Notes under the pieces: model-generated
What the model saw: the letters and a program-made list of their open reading frames with translations, nothing else
Database searches by the model: none
Told to the model about the DNA's origin: nothing
Program-made: the position numbers and the translations under genes
In this document: one piece after another, positions 25,041 through 33,279 of the stretch
Numbering within the stretch: position 1 is the first letter of the stretch
Layout: each line of letters opens with the position of its first letter
Source: DASYZQ01 sp035946175
GTDB lineage: Bacteria; Patescibacteriota; Saccharimonadia; Saccharimonadales; UBA4665
Length of the DNA: 56,296 bases
NCBI GenBank assembly: GCA_035946175.1
Contig: DASYZQ010000041.1
Span: forward strand, 1 to 56,296
Direction of reading: 5' to 3'

Positions 25041-26055
25041 GTGTGTTTTCCTTGTCTAGATTATCGAGAAGTTCGGTTGTATAACGGATACACTCGGTTT
25101 TGATATCACCAAATGGCCGACCGTCTTCCATTTTGAACCCGCTGGCATATGCGTGACCGCCGCCGCCGAAACGTTCAGCCAGCTGGGCGGCTACTGGGTA
25201 GCCGTAGTTGCTACGAATTTTTGCTGTGACATGACCATCGCTGTATAGTTTGAAAGCAATCGCTACAGCTGTTGACGTTGTATTGCGCATGTCGTCGAGC
25301 ACAAGCATGGGTGGGTTATATAGTACGCTGTAGGTTTTGATTTCTTGCCATGGGATAGTAATCGTGGCAATCCGATCATCGGCATAGAATTCGACACGTT
25401 GCAGCAGCTCTCCCTTGTAATGAATGAGTTCGGTGGGACGACGACCAAGTTCACGACGCTGTTGTTCAAGTAGGGCAATGTCGACACCATCCTCTACCAT
25501 TTCACCCACGATGTGAAACGTGCGTGCCGAGGTCGCAGCTACCGTAAGACCTAAACTGTCGGCCATAATAGCGCTAACCAGCACCCGTTTGGCTGCTAGG
25601 TTCAATGGCCAGTCGCACTGATGGCTTAACTCATATATGAGTTGGCCGGTCGCTACAACTGGTTTATTGCAAACAACACGAGCAAATGGGATGGATACTT
25701 CACCCCCATGATGGTCAAGGATGATAACAGGCTTAGTCTGGAGATGATTCATTGATCCGCTACGCTGTAGGTTATCAAAGAGGCTCATAGCTACGGTGTC
25801 CACGATAATGGCGAGATCAAATCGATCTGGCAATTCTTTGCTGACACGGTCCCAGCCTGGGAGGTAATGTAGATAGGCCGGTATGTCGCTTCCACAATAG
25901 AGATACGGCTGCTTGCCGAGGTCCCCGATAATCTCTTCTAGTGCCAGGGCACTCCCTAAACTATCACCGTCGGGGTTGTCAGCCTGCATAATGACGATAT
26001 GTTCGGCATTATTGATGAGTTTCTGGATTTCAGCAGTTTCCGGGTAGTCATTCAT
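25012..26055 (-). CDS. DHH/DHHA1 phosphoesterase, NrnA-like
   Basis: 347 residues. The DHH-domain metal sites are visible: NPDGDSLGSALALE (DxD), VDTVA, and ILDHHGGEV (DHH), followed by ADSLGL; the C-terminal DHHA1 domain ends with the substrate-binding GGGGHAYASGFKM. NrnA enzymes degrade oligoribonucleotides of 2-5 nt and dephosphorylate PAP. Its start overlaps recR by four bases (ATGA), so the two are co-translated. Confidence 0.92.
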   Translation of the reverse strand: MNDYPETAEIQKLINNAEHIVIMQADNPDGDSLGSALALEEIIGDLGKQPYLYCGSDIPAYLHYLPGWDRVSKELPDRFDLAIIVDTVAMSLFDNLQRSGSMNHLQTKPVIILDHHGGEVSIPFARVVCNKPVVATGQLIYELSHQCDWPLNLAAKRVLVSAIMADSLGLTVAATSARTFHIVGEMVEDGVDIALLEQQRRELGRRPTELIHYKGELLQRVEFYADDRIATITIPWQEIKTYSVLYNPPMLVLDDMRNTTSTAVAIAFKLYSDGHVTAKIRSNYGYPVAAQLAERFGGGGHAYASGFKMEDGRPFGDIKTECIRYTTELLDNLDKENTHEAVQHTDS

Positions 26056-26657
26056 AATGGTTGTCTCCCTTCCAATGCGCGCCCAAGGGTAATCTGGTCG
26101 GCGTACTCCAAATCGACACCAATCGGTAGCCCCCGGGCTAAGCGGGTAATGGCTATTGGGCGGTCGCCAATTTGCTGTTGAATATAGAGGGCAGTCGATT
26201 CGCCTTCGACACTTGCATTGGTAGCGAGGATGAGTTCGCTGACTTGATCTTCGTCGATACGCTGAACAAGCTCATGAATACGCAGCTGTTCGGGCCCAAT
26301 GCCGTCAATCGGCGAGATGAGACCCCCGAGTACGTGGTAGGTGCCGTGAAACTGTCCAATCTTTTCCAGGGCCACGATGTCGAAGGGCTCGGCCACCACA
26401 GCGACAATTTTTTTATCGCGCCGGGAATCGGTATAGAGGTCCGATAGCTGCTGTCCGGCGGGTATGAGAGCAAAGGTTTTTTGGCAGTAACTTAAGCCGC
26501 TATGCAGTTCCTGTAGAGCCTTAGCCAGCTGTTTGGCTTTGGTGGGGTCAGTGCGCACCAAAAAATAAGCGTAGCGTTCGGCAGTCCGCGGGCCAACGCC
26601 GGGCAGTTTACCGAGCGCTTCAATAACATCGGACAGGGCGGGCGGTAGTATACGCAT
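26052..26657 (-). CDS. recR: Recombination mediator RecR, zinc finger lost
   Basis: 201 residues, normal length. The N-terminal HhH (LPGVGPRTAERYAYFLV), Toprim domain (VVAEPFDIVALEK...GGLISPIDGIGP...LATNASVEGESTALY) and C-terminal DLEYADQITLGRALEGRQ are canonical. Between them the usual four-Cys zinc finger is gone: only Cys58 remains and the position of its CxxC partner is Thr61. RecR loads RecA at gaps with RecF/RecO. Zinc loss has not obviously disturbed the surrounding sequence. It lies in a ybaB-recR order downstream of dnaX/dnaB. Confidence 0.95.
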   Translation of the reverse strand: MRILPPALSDVIEALGKLPGVGPRTAERYAYFLVRTDPTKAKQLAKALQELHSGLSYCQKTFALIPAGQQLSDLYTDSRRDKKIVAVVAEPFDIVALEKIGQFHGTYHVLGGLISPIDGIGPEQLRIHELVQRIDEDQVSELILATNASVEGESTALYIQQQIGDRPIAITRLARGLPIGVDLEYADQITLGRALEGRQPL

Positions 26658-26679
26658 GGGCTAACCTTATCTCGTATGC

Positions 26680-26973
26680 TTATAGATCGAGATCGCCGAG
26701 CATGCCCATCATGGGTTGCATTTTCTCTGCAGCCAACTTCTGGCTTTGGGTTATGGCCTCTTTCACGGCATCTTCCAGCCAGCGTTCCAGCAGGCCTATA
26801 TCTGAGAGGTCAATCGCTCCTGGATCGATGTGGATTTTCTTGATTTTTTGCTCACCAGTAATTTCTACTTTTACAGCTCCGTCACCCTCCTCAATGGTAA
26901 TGACTTCTTTCTGCAGCTCCTTTTGCAATTTTTTGACTTTCAAAAGCATCTTAGCCTGATCAAATCGGCTCAT
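26680..26973 (-). CDS. YbaB/EbfC family nucleoid-associated protein
   Basis: 97 residues. Helix KMLLKVKKLQKELQKEV, strand pair VEITGEQKIKKIHIDP and the helical tail KEAITQSQKLAAEKMQPMMG match YbaB, a small dimeric DNA-binding protein commonly encoded between dnaX and recR. Start and length are typical. Confidence 0.94.
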   Translation of the reverse strand: MSRFDQAKMLLKVKKLQKELQKEVITIEEGDGAVKVEITGEQKIKKIHIDPGAIDLSDIGLLERWLEDAVKEAITQSQKLAAEKMQPMMGMLGDLDL

Positions 26974-26977
26974 TGTC

Positions 26978-28204
26978 TCACTCTCCTTTTACCCCACTTA
27001 TTGTAGCAGATATGACCGGCGAAAGCTGGGCAAAAGCCGATCGGGTGGACGGAACCTGCGGCCAGGCAACAAAGTATTGCTTGGTTTGGTAGGTGACGGC
27101 AAGTACAAGAACGACAATCATAGAACCGACGCCAATGGTCCGGGCGACAGGATTACGGGGAAAAACAAGCAGCCATTGCCTTAGCATATAGTCAATGCCA
27201 GCGGCGACCACGAGATAGATAAACGGTACAATCAAAGTAAGTGAGGTACTACCACCTAGCGCAATAACTGCGCAGCAGGCGATTAGTAGGATCAGCAACA
27301 ATTTCGTGCGCTTCAGGCCAAAGTGACGTAGGTAGGCGTAGCCGCCGAGGATGAACATAACTGATCCGAAGACGCTCAATACAGCCAGATGATCTAGCCA
27401 TATTACCGGATTAGCCTGGCCGTAAATGAACAGACGTACGGGTACGTCAATGAAATTATGTATCGTGGCTATTGGCATTGGCCAGGAGCCGTTCGGGAAA
27501 TTAAGGAGAACCTTAGCTATTGACGGTGTTTGATAGATTGCCCAGGCTAAGGGGGCGATGATACCAAGCGCCAGGATAGTACCGATCGTTACCGCACCCA
27601 GTCGTCGGGTGAAGTAATTGTCGAGGAAGCGCCAACTCACGATCATGCCGACGGCGATCAGCCAGATCATGCCCGGTACGTAGAGCAACATAGCCCCAAG
27701 AACTAGTACAGAGATTATCGCCAGTCGGCTGGCGGTTGCTTGCAGCCAGATGCCACAGGCTATCAAGGCGAAGAAGCCAAACTGCAGTATGTCAGCCGTA
27801 CCAAGCCGAGCGGTATGGAGGACCCAACTGGAGAACCCGAAAAGGAGGGTCCCCAGTAATGCCGTCCGAAGTCCATGCCAGTAGTACAAGATGCCACAGA
27901 AGATAGCAATAACTACTAAAGCCAGACCGGCGGAAAGTAACCTAAAATACAGCAAGGAATGAGCTAGGTGCGATCGCACAATGAGCCAACCAAGCACACT
28001 AAATGGTGCGTTTACTGGGTGGTGGAAGATATAGTTGAGACTATTGCTTCCTTGATACGCTGCGATTTCTGAGCTGCTGAAGCCAGGCAGGAGGCTGTTT
28101 AAGCGGAATGACAGAAAGCTGGCAATAACGATAAATAGAAAGCCAAAGAAAGTTATATTCTCCCAGTGGTCGATAAGCACTTGGCGAATATTGAGGGTTT
28201 TCAT
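26978..28204 (-). CDS. Polytopic membrane protein, GT39/PMT-like
   Basis: 408 residues with about ten membrane helices. The first loop after helix 1 (LNSLLPGFSSSEIAAYQGSN) carries an acidic residue in the position used by GT-C glycosyltransferases, and LLYFRLLSAGLALVVIAIFCGIL plus ALLGTLLFGFSSWVLHTARLGTADILQFG are typical of the PMT_2/GT39 fold (R...E/D loop). Lipid-linked sugar transfer is the likely but unproven role. An extended -10 (TGC-TATAAT) ends eight bases before the ATG. Confidence 0.7.
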   Translation of the reverse strand: MKTLNIRQVLIDHWENITFFGFLFIVIASFLSFRLNSLLPGFSSSEIAAYQGSNSLNYIFHHPVNAPFSVLGWLIVRSHLAHSLLYFRLLSAGLALVVIAIFCGILYYWHGLRTALLGTLLFGFSSWVLHTARLGTADILQFGFFALIACGIWLQATASRLAIISVLVLGAMLLYVPGMIWLIAVGMIVSWRFLDNYFTRRLGAVTIGTILALGIIAPLAWAIYQTPSIAKVLLNFPNGSWPMPIATIHNFIDVPVRLFIYGQANPVIWLDHLAVLSVFGSVMFILGGYAYLRHFGLKRTKLLLILLIACCAVIALGGSTSLTLIVPFIYLVVAAGIDYMLRQWLLVFPRNPVARTIGVGSMIVVLVLAVTYQTKQYFVAWPQVPSTRSAFAQLSPVISATISGVKGE

Positions 28205-28242
28205 TAGTAAGTATTATAGCATTTTGGCCCTCTGGTATTTAT

Positions 28243-29049
28243 CTACAGGCCAGAGAGGTTAGGTTTAGGCATTGGCCTTTGGGGCCCCTCACCATATGTA
28301 GTATTCGAATATAGCACGCGATATTCATCGGGTATTCCTGGCGGTCGATCCTGGCCAGCTAGATATCTATTGAAGCTAGCCGTAATCCCTTCTGTAGGCA
28401 ACAGGGAGGCGGGTGGTATCGTTTCTTCCAAGGTAGACGCCATCTCATTGGCCGCCGTAAAGTTCTGCTGCCCCAGAAATCTCTGAACGAGACGACCACG
28501 TCGTACTTGCTCGTCGCAATAATTCCTATGTAGCCTCGTGCGACAAGTATGGGATCCTCGACGAGTCTAATCATCTCGCTGACGTTCCTAATCGGTGGCC
28601 CTGGGCGTTCAGTACTCCCGCCTATAATACATCGCTGAAGCCCTACCTGAGCGATGAAGCTCATACAGCCACCACACGGATCCGTATTTATCACAGCGAT
28701 ACACTGATCAACCCTAGGCAATAGCTTGTGTGGTGTAGTCTGATACTTCTCCTCAAGGCTAGCCAGCGCGTTCAGTTCGGCATGATGGATGCCTCCGGTA
28801 TTATGCGCTGAGACAACCGGATTATATTTTTTTGTCGAAGATAATACATGCAAACGGGCCAAAACCTTGGTGGGGTGGTAAATCGGGTCTTTGTGGCAAT
28901 GCCTCTTTCGCTGCGATAATCCCCGCCCGGATTCCCACGTTGACTTGTACTTGTACCTGCCTTATTAAATCACCGAGGAGTTCAGGATGGAACGTCCATA
29001 AGAGTGCTGTCTCAACTTGACTGCGGTTAGGGAAAGATCGCTTAGCCAT
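28243..29049 (-). pseudogene. Cytidine/deoxycytidylate deaminase-like protein, two compensating frameshifts
   Basis: From ATG 29049 the frame reads ...PHQGFGPFACIIFDKK and then stops. The next frame continues YNPVVSAHNTGG, then IHHAELNALASLEEKY, with the zinc-binding HAE motif, and DTDPCGGCMSFIAQVG-like PCxxC (read NTDPCGGCMSF). A second shift near 28460 leads into a third frame ending EGPQRPMPKPNLSGL. The first shift is at an A7 run (minus strand; plus-strand T7 at 28827-28833) and needs one base fewer. The second needs one base more, so the net frame is restored. The joined product would be about 269 residues. Catalytic motifs are intact. Either a recent pseudogene or two sequencing errors. 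Confidence 0.7.
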
Positions 29050-29085
29050 TAGGATTGTGTATTTATATCGCTTGATGCCTAAGCT

Positions 29086-31761
29086 CTATGCAGTAAACGG
29101 ATCCTGGTGCTTGGTGTCGACGCTCCGGAAACGCTGTCTCGCTTTATCGAAATAGAGTTCAATATTGCTGGTTGGACCATTTCGATGTTTCTTAATAAGT
29201 ATGTCGGTCATATTTTTTCGTTCTGACTCGGGGTTGTAGTATTCTTCTCTGTAAATAAATGCCACAACATCCGAGTCCTGCTCAATACTGTTATGAACAA
29301 TAATATCTGCAGCGACAAAATTATGTGTTTTGGATATTGTGAGATCGAATACTTCTGCTACTCCGTCGGCCCTGATTGACGCTATGCGATCCCAATAAAC
29401 TTCACTTACCGAAAGCTTTTGAAGATTCTCTGATTGTACGGCCTGGGCCACTAGAGCGGTTCGTTGTCGAGATAAATTACTCTTGTATAGCGTGCTACCG
29501 CAGTATGCGTTGCCCAGACTTGCTTGAAGTTGTCTAGTAGTTACCCCTAATGTCTGCATGGCAGGAACAGCGTAGTCTTTCCATACAGTTTTGGGTATGA
29601 TATCTCGATTTGTATTACCTGGATGGTAATCGAGGTAGGCACTAATTAACTGTATATGATCTTTTTTTGATTTGCCTGCCGCCCCTACCAATTTAACGAA
29701 GTGCACAAGGTCGTCATGGCCGCTAATAGCTACATGAAATTGATCTCTACCCCTTTTGCCTTGACTAACACGTCGCAGGGTCGCAATGATCCCCAGCCTT
29801 AATAGCAGCGACTGGACGTCGCGGGCTAATTGCTGGCTACTTGAGGCATAGTAGATGGTCGGGCAAGGTTTGCCCATAACGAATCCAAGCTTAACGCAAC
29901 CATCAGTTGCCCAAAGGTGGCGTAGGAAAGTTGCTATCAGATCTTTGCTTTGTTCAAAGACAAGAGCTGGTACTCGCTTTTCATAGGATCGCAGTCCAAA
30001 GATGTCTAAGTTGCTGAGCCACTCTGATACTGGATTCCGTTTCCCGCGTGTTAAGCGATAGGCTGAAGCCAAATAAACTTGATACCATGTTCGTTCTCGT
30101 TGTATTCGAGGGTGTACTCGTGGACCAAAGGCAGTAGTTGCTAGATCACTTACAATAAGAGCTATATCATGATCTTTGGTTGTATATTGAATTGCATGTC
30201 TTGGTAATGTACAGCCATCGCCTATGAGGTGGCCAAGTAGTCCGATTTCGGCCTCAGTCATTGGGGTTTCGGTGGAACCTGAATGTGTGAGAAATCGTGG
30301 CAATGCGATGAAGTCGGTTTGATCTAGCTGGTCAAGACGTTTCCACCCGCCGACGGTCAAAAATTTGTGGTTCGCTGTAGCTCTGATAGAACGTCCGCTT
30401 TTGGTCGTTAGGCGATATACGGCTTTTTTGCCGGTGCAAAAGGCTCGTTCAACGGGCATGGTTTCTATTTTGTAAGTATCTGTACGAAGACTACTAACGG
30501 CTGCCTTGGGATTGTCTACTAATTCTCTGATAGGAATATATTTCCCCGTATCCGGTAAGTAGACTGGTGTGTCACCAGCCAAGCAGCCCGATTCTCGTAA
30601 GTCAGCCAGCTGTGGTATTTGTGGGCTACGGCTCTCAACAGAACGACTAAGCTGGCTGAGGGCCATTAAAGGCACATTCAGTTCACGTGCAATACCTTTC
30701 AATCCGCGAGAAATTTCGGAAATTTCCTGCACACGATTCCCGTCGCCACTGTAGTAGCGTCCGCCACCGCTCATCAGCTGCAAATAGTCGACGATGATCA
30801 GACCAATATCGTGTAAATGGGCTTCACGCCGTGCCTTAGTTCGTAGATCGCTGACGGTGATGCCTGGGCTGTCGTCGATGTAAATTTGAGCCTCGCTGAG
30901 CGTGCCCATGGCTTGAGCGAGCTTTTCGAAGTCACTGTCTGTCAGGTTGCCAGTACGCAGTGCCCAGGCATCAACACCTGACTCCATAGCCAAAAGCCGG
31001 TCGACCAGCTGTTCTTTGCTCATCTCTAAACTGAAGATGAGGACCGGTTCTTTACTTTGTACAGCGACGTTATGGGCGAGATTTAGGGCAAGTGCGGTTT
31101 TGCCCATCGAAGGCCGGGCAGCCAGCACGATAAGATCCGATTTTTGCAAACCAGCTAGAACGTTGTCTAGATCCTTATACCCTGTCGCAACGCCACGAAT
31201 CTTTCCTTTGTCCTTATGGAGCTCATCGAGTCGGTCAAAGCTCGCGGCAAGAATAGCTTCCAGGCTGACGATATTCTGTTTAACGTGCTGACCGCTAACT
31301 TCAAAGAGCCTGCTCTCAGCATCTTCGATGAGCGACTTTAGTTCTTTGGATTCATCAAGCCCCAGCCGTGTCATGTCCTGGCTGGCCTGGATGAGTCGTC
31401 GGCGCAGCGCCTTTTGAGCGACTATATCGGCATACTGTTCGGCATGGGAGGCGGTTGGTACGAAGTTGGTGAGCTCGGCAAGATAGCTGGGCCCACCGAC
31501 AGCATCAAGCATGCCGGTGGTTTTGAGTTGGTCGGCGAGTGTTAACACATCAATTGAGCGCCGCTTCTCATAAAGCTGGGCCATGGCCTCATAGATGTGT
31601 GCATGCCGGGGGTCAAAGAAATCACCGGCCGTGAGCAGGTCGGCAACCTTAACAATTGCGTCACTATCAATAAGCAAGGCACCAAGTAAGCTGGCTTCCG
31701 CCTCAATATTATGTGGTAGCTGTTGACTATTGATCCCAGAATCCACGAGATTATCCCCCAA
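29086..31761 (-). CDS. dnaB: Replicative DNA helicase DnaB containing an intein
   Basis: 891 residues before splicing, about 459 after. N-terminal domain LPHNIEAEASLLGALL; RecA-like ATPase with Walker A ARPSMGKTALAL and IIVDYLQLMSGGG. The extein is cut after DLRESG (Cys393) and resumes at SIEQDSDVVAF (Ser825). The intein occupies residues 393-824. DnaB unwinds the fork ahead of the polymerase. The encoded start is TTG at 31761; GTG five codons downstream is an alternative. It follows dnaX by 21 bases on the same strand. Confidence 0.96.
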   Translation of the reverse strand: MGDNLVDSGINSQQLPHNIEAEASLLGALLIDSDAIVKVADLLTAGDFFDPRHAHIYEAMAQLYEKRRSIDVLTLADQLKTTGMLDAVGGPSYLAELTNFVPTASHAEQYADIVAQKALRRRLIQASQDMTRLGLDESKELKSLIEDAESRLFEVSGQHVKQNIVSLEAILAASFDRLDELHKDKGKIRGVATGYKDLDNVLAGLQKSDLIVLAARPSMGKTALALNLAHNVAVQSKEPVLIFSLEMSKEQLVDRLLAMESGVDAWALRTGNLTDSDFEKLAQAMGTLSEAQIYIDDSPGITVSDLRTKARREAHLHDIGLIIVDYLQLMSGGGRYYSGDGNRVQEISEISRGLKGIARELNVPLMALSQLSRSVESRSPQIPQLADLRESGCLAGDTPVYLPDTGKYIPIRELVDNPKAAVSSLRTDTYKIETMPVERAFCTGKKAVYRLTTKSGRSIRATANHKFLTVGGWKRLDQLDQTDFIALPRFLTHSGSTETPMTEAEIGLLGHLIGDGCTLPRHAIQYTTKDHDIALIVSDLATTAFGPRVHPRIQRERTWYQVYLASAYRLTRGKRNPVSEWLSNLDIFGLRSYEKRVPALVFEQSKDLIATFLRHLWATDGCVKLGFVMGKPCPTIYYASSSQQLARDVQSLLLRLGIIATLRRVSQGKRGRDQFHVAISGHDDLVHFVKLVGAAGKSKKDHIQLISAYLDYHPGNTNRDIIPKTVWKDYAVPAMQTLGVTTRQLQASLGNAYCGSTLYKSNLSRQRTALVAQAVQSENLQKLSVSEVYWDRIASIRADGVAEVFDLTISKTHNFVAADIIVHNSIEQDSDVVAFIYREEYYNPESERKNMTDILIKKHRNGPTSNIELYFDKARQRFRSVDTKHQDPFTA
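29290..30585 (-). other. DnaB intein with LAGLIDADG homing-endonuclease motifs
   Basis: 432 residues. It begins Cys393 (CLAGDTPVY), block A, and ends with HNFVAADIIVHN (block F/G, penultimate His and terminal Asn), followed by the +1 residue Ser of the C-extein SIEQD. Endonuclease blocks C and E are recognisable: LLGHLIGDGC and LRHLWATDGC, each with the acidic residue that binds catalytic metal. Insertion is at the conserved RESG/SIEQD site of DnaB used by several bacterial inteins. Self-splicing is expected to restore the helicase. Confidence 0.93.
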
Positions 31762-31782
31762 CTTGCCGCGTATGGCTTGTTT

Positions 31783-33279
31783 CTATGATTCTAGCAGTTC
31801 AGCGCTACCGAAGATATTACTTATGCTTTCTAAAGTGTTGTCTTTTTGAGCAGCGTTTTGTGGCGGTGTTGAGGTTTTTTGTGTCGGCGCAGGGGGTGTG
31901 GTGGCCGTTGAGGCAGGATTTTCTCCGCCCAAACGGCACGTTATTGTAACACTCTGACCAGTAAGAGATCGGATGGCATCAATGATAACACTAAGGTTGT
32001 GTTTTTGATCGAGCTGCTTTTTGTGGAAGGCATGCTTAAGTTCCAAAACGAGCGTGCCGTCGGAAGGGAATCGTGGCTGGGCAGCTCTGGCAATGCCATA
32101 TAACGTATTATGATGCCCCTTGATGGCATCCAGTACCTTCGGCCAGACTGTTTCGTTAAGGGTTTCATCGGGCTGTAATGCTGTCGTACTCGGCATAGTT
32201 TGTTCGGTTTTCGCCGTTACTGTTACAACTACTGGCCTGCTCTTAACTGCTGGGGGCGGTGCTTGTGTGATTGCTGCTGGCTTGGTCGGTACACTGGCGA
32301 TTGGTTCTTGGGGTGCTGAGATATCCAACGCTGCTTCGAGCAAATTAATTTCGAGCATGGTACTCGGGTCGACTGACGCTGGAACGTTAACTAGTTCGCC
32401 AAGGAGATGCAAGAGTATATCTGGTGGTAGTAGCGAAGTGTTAGCTAGTAGCCGATTCCGCAATTCCTGGCCAAGCTGTTTGGCTACCTGGGCAGCCTCA
32501 TAGCCTTGCATATGTATGTCTTGAAGCCCGGCTGCCACGGCAATACCGTCACCTGCTACAATGGCTGTAATGAGCCGATCGAGGAGCTCACTCGGGGCAA
32601 TGCCGAGCATTTGTTGTACGTCAGTCAGCTGCACTTCCCTACCGACATTACGAATCTGATCAAGTAGACTGATACTGTCGCGGAAACTGCCCTCCCCATG
32701 CTCAGCGATGAGCTGCAATGCATCATCAGCAATGACGATATGCTCTTCATCGGAGATATGTCGGAGGTGTGCCACAACTTTAGGAATATCAACGGGTTTT
32801 AGGCTGAAGCGTTGGGTACGGCTGATAATGGTTTCAGGTAGTTTGTGGCTCTCGGTCGTAGCCAGCATAAAGATGACGTGGGCTGGCGGTTCCTCCAAGG
32901 TTTTCAGGAGTGCATTGAAGGCTTCCTTGGTGAGCATATGCACCTCATCGATGATGTAGACTTTGTACTTGGCGCTGGTCGGCGCAATATGCACTTTTTC
33001 TCTAAGATCACGAATTTCATCAATGCGGCGGTTGCTGGCCGCGTCAATTTCTATAATATCCAGATGGCTGGTATCGTCGTCGTAGGGCAAGCCGTTAATT
33101 TCATGAGCCAGGATGCGGGCAATACTTGTTTTCCCAACGCCGCGTGGTCCTGTAAAGAGATAAGCATGGCTGATAGTCCCTTTTTCCAGGGCATGCTCAA
33201 GCGTTGCAGTAATCTGCTCTTGTCCGAAAATTTCAGATAGCTTCCGCGGCCGATGTGTTCGGTATAGTGCCTTTCCCAT
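31783..33279 (-). CDS. dnaX: DNA polymerase III subunits gamma/tau DnaX
   Basis: 498 residues from ATG 33279 (MGKALYRTHRPRKLSEIFGQE). Walker A is GPRGVGKTS; DEVHMLTKEAFNALLKTLEEPP is the Walker B/DEXX and SRC-type region. The four-Cys zinc module that normally sits between the AKALNC-equivalent and VIEIDAASN is missing: ARILAHEING joins LPYDDDTSHLDIIEIDAASN directly. The C-terminal part is Pro/Thr/Ala-rich, tau-like. A TATACT box lies ten bases before the ATG. The frame is open upstream into the HAD-like sequence. Confidence 0.94.
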   Translation of the reverse strand: MGKALYRTHRPRKLSEIFGQEQITATLEHALEKGTISHAYLFTGPRGVGKTSIARILAHEINGLPYDDDTSHLDIIEIDAASNRRIDEIRDLREKVHIAPTSAKYKVYIIDEVHMLTKEAFNALLKTLEEPPAHVIFMLATTESHKLPETIISRTQRFSLKPVDIPKVVAHLRHISDEEHIVIADDALQLIAEHGEGSFRDSISLLDQIRNVGREVQLTDVQQMLGIAPSELLDRLITAIVAGDGIAVAAGLQDIHMQGYEAAQVAKQLGQELRNRLLANTSLLPPDILLHLLGELVNVPASVDPSTMLEINLLEAALDISAPQEPIASVPTKPAAITQAPPPAVKSRPVVVTVTAKTEQTMPSTTALQPDETLNETVWPKVLDAIKGHHNTLYGIARAAQPRFPSDGTLVLELKHAFHKKQLDQKHNLSVIIDAIRSLTGQSVTITCRLGGENPASTATTPPAPTQKTSTPPQNAAQKDNTLESISNIFGSAELLES

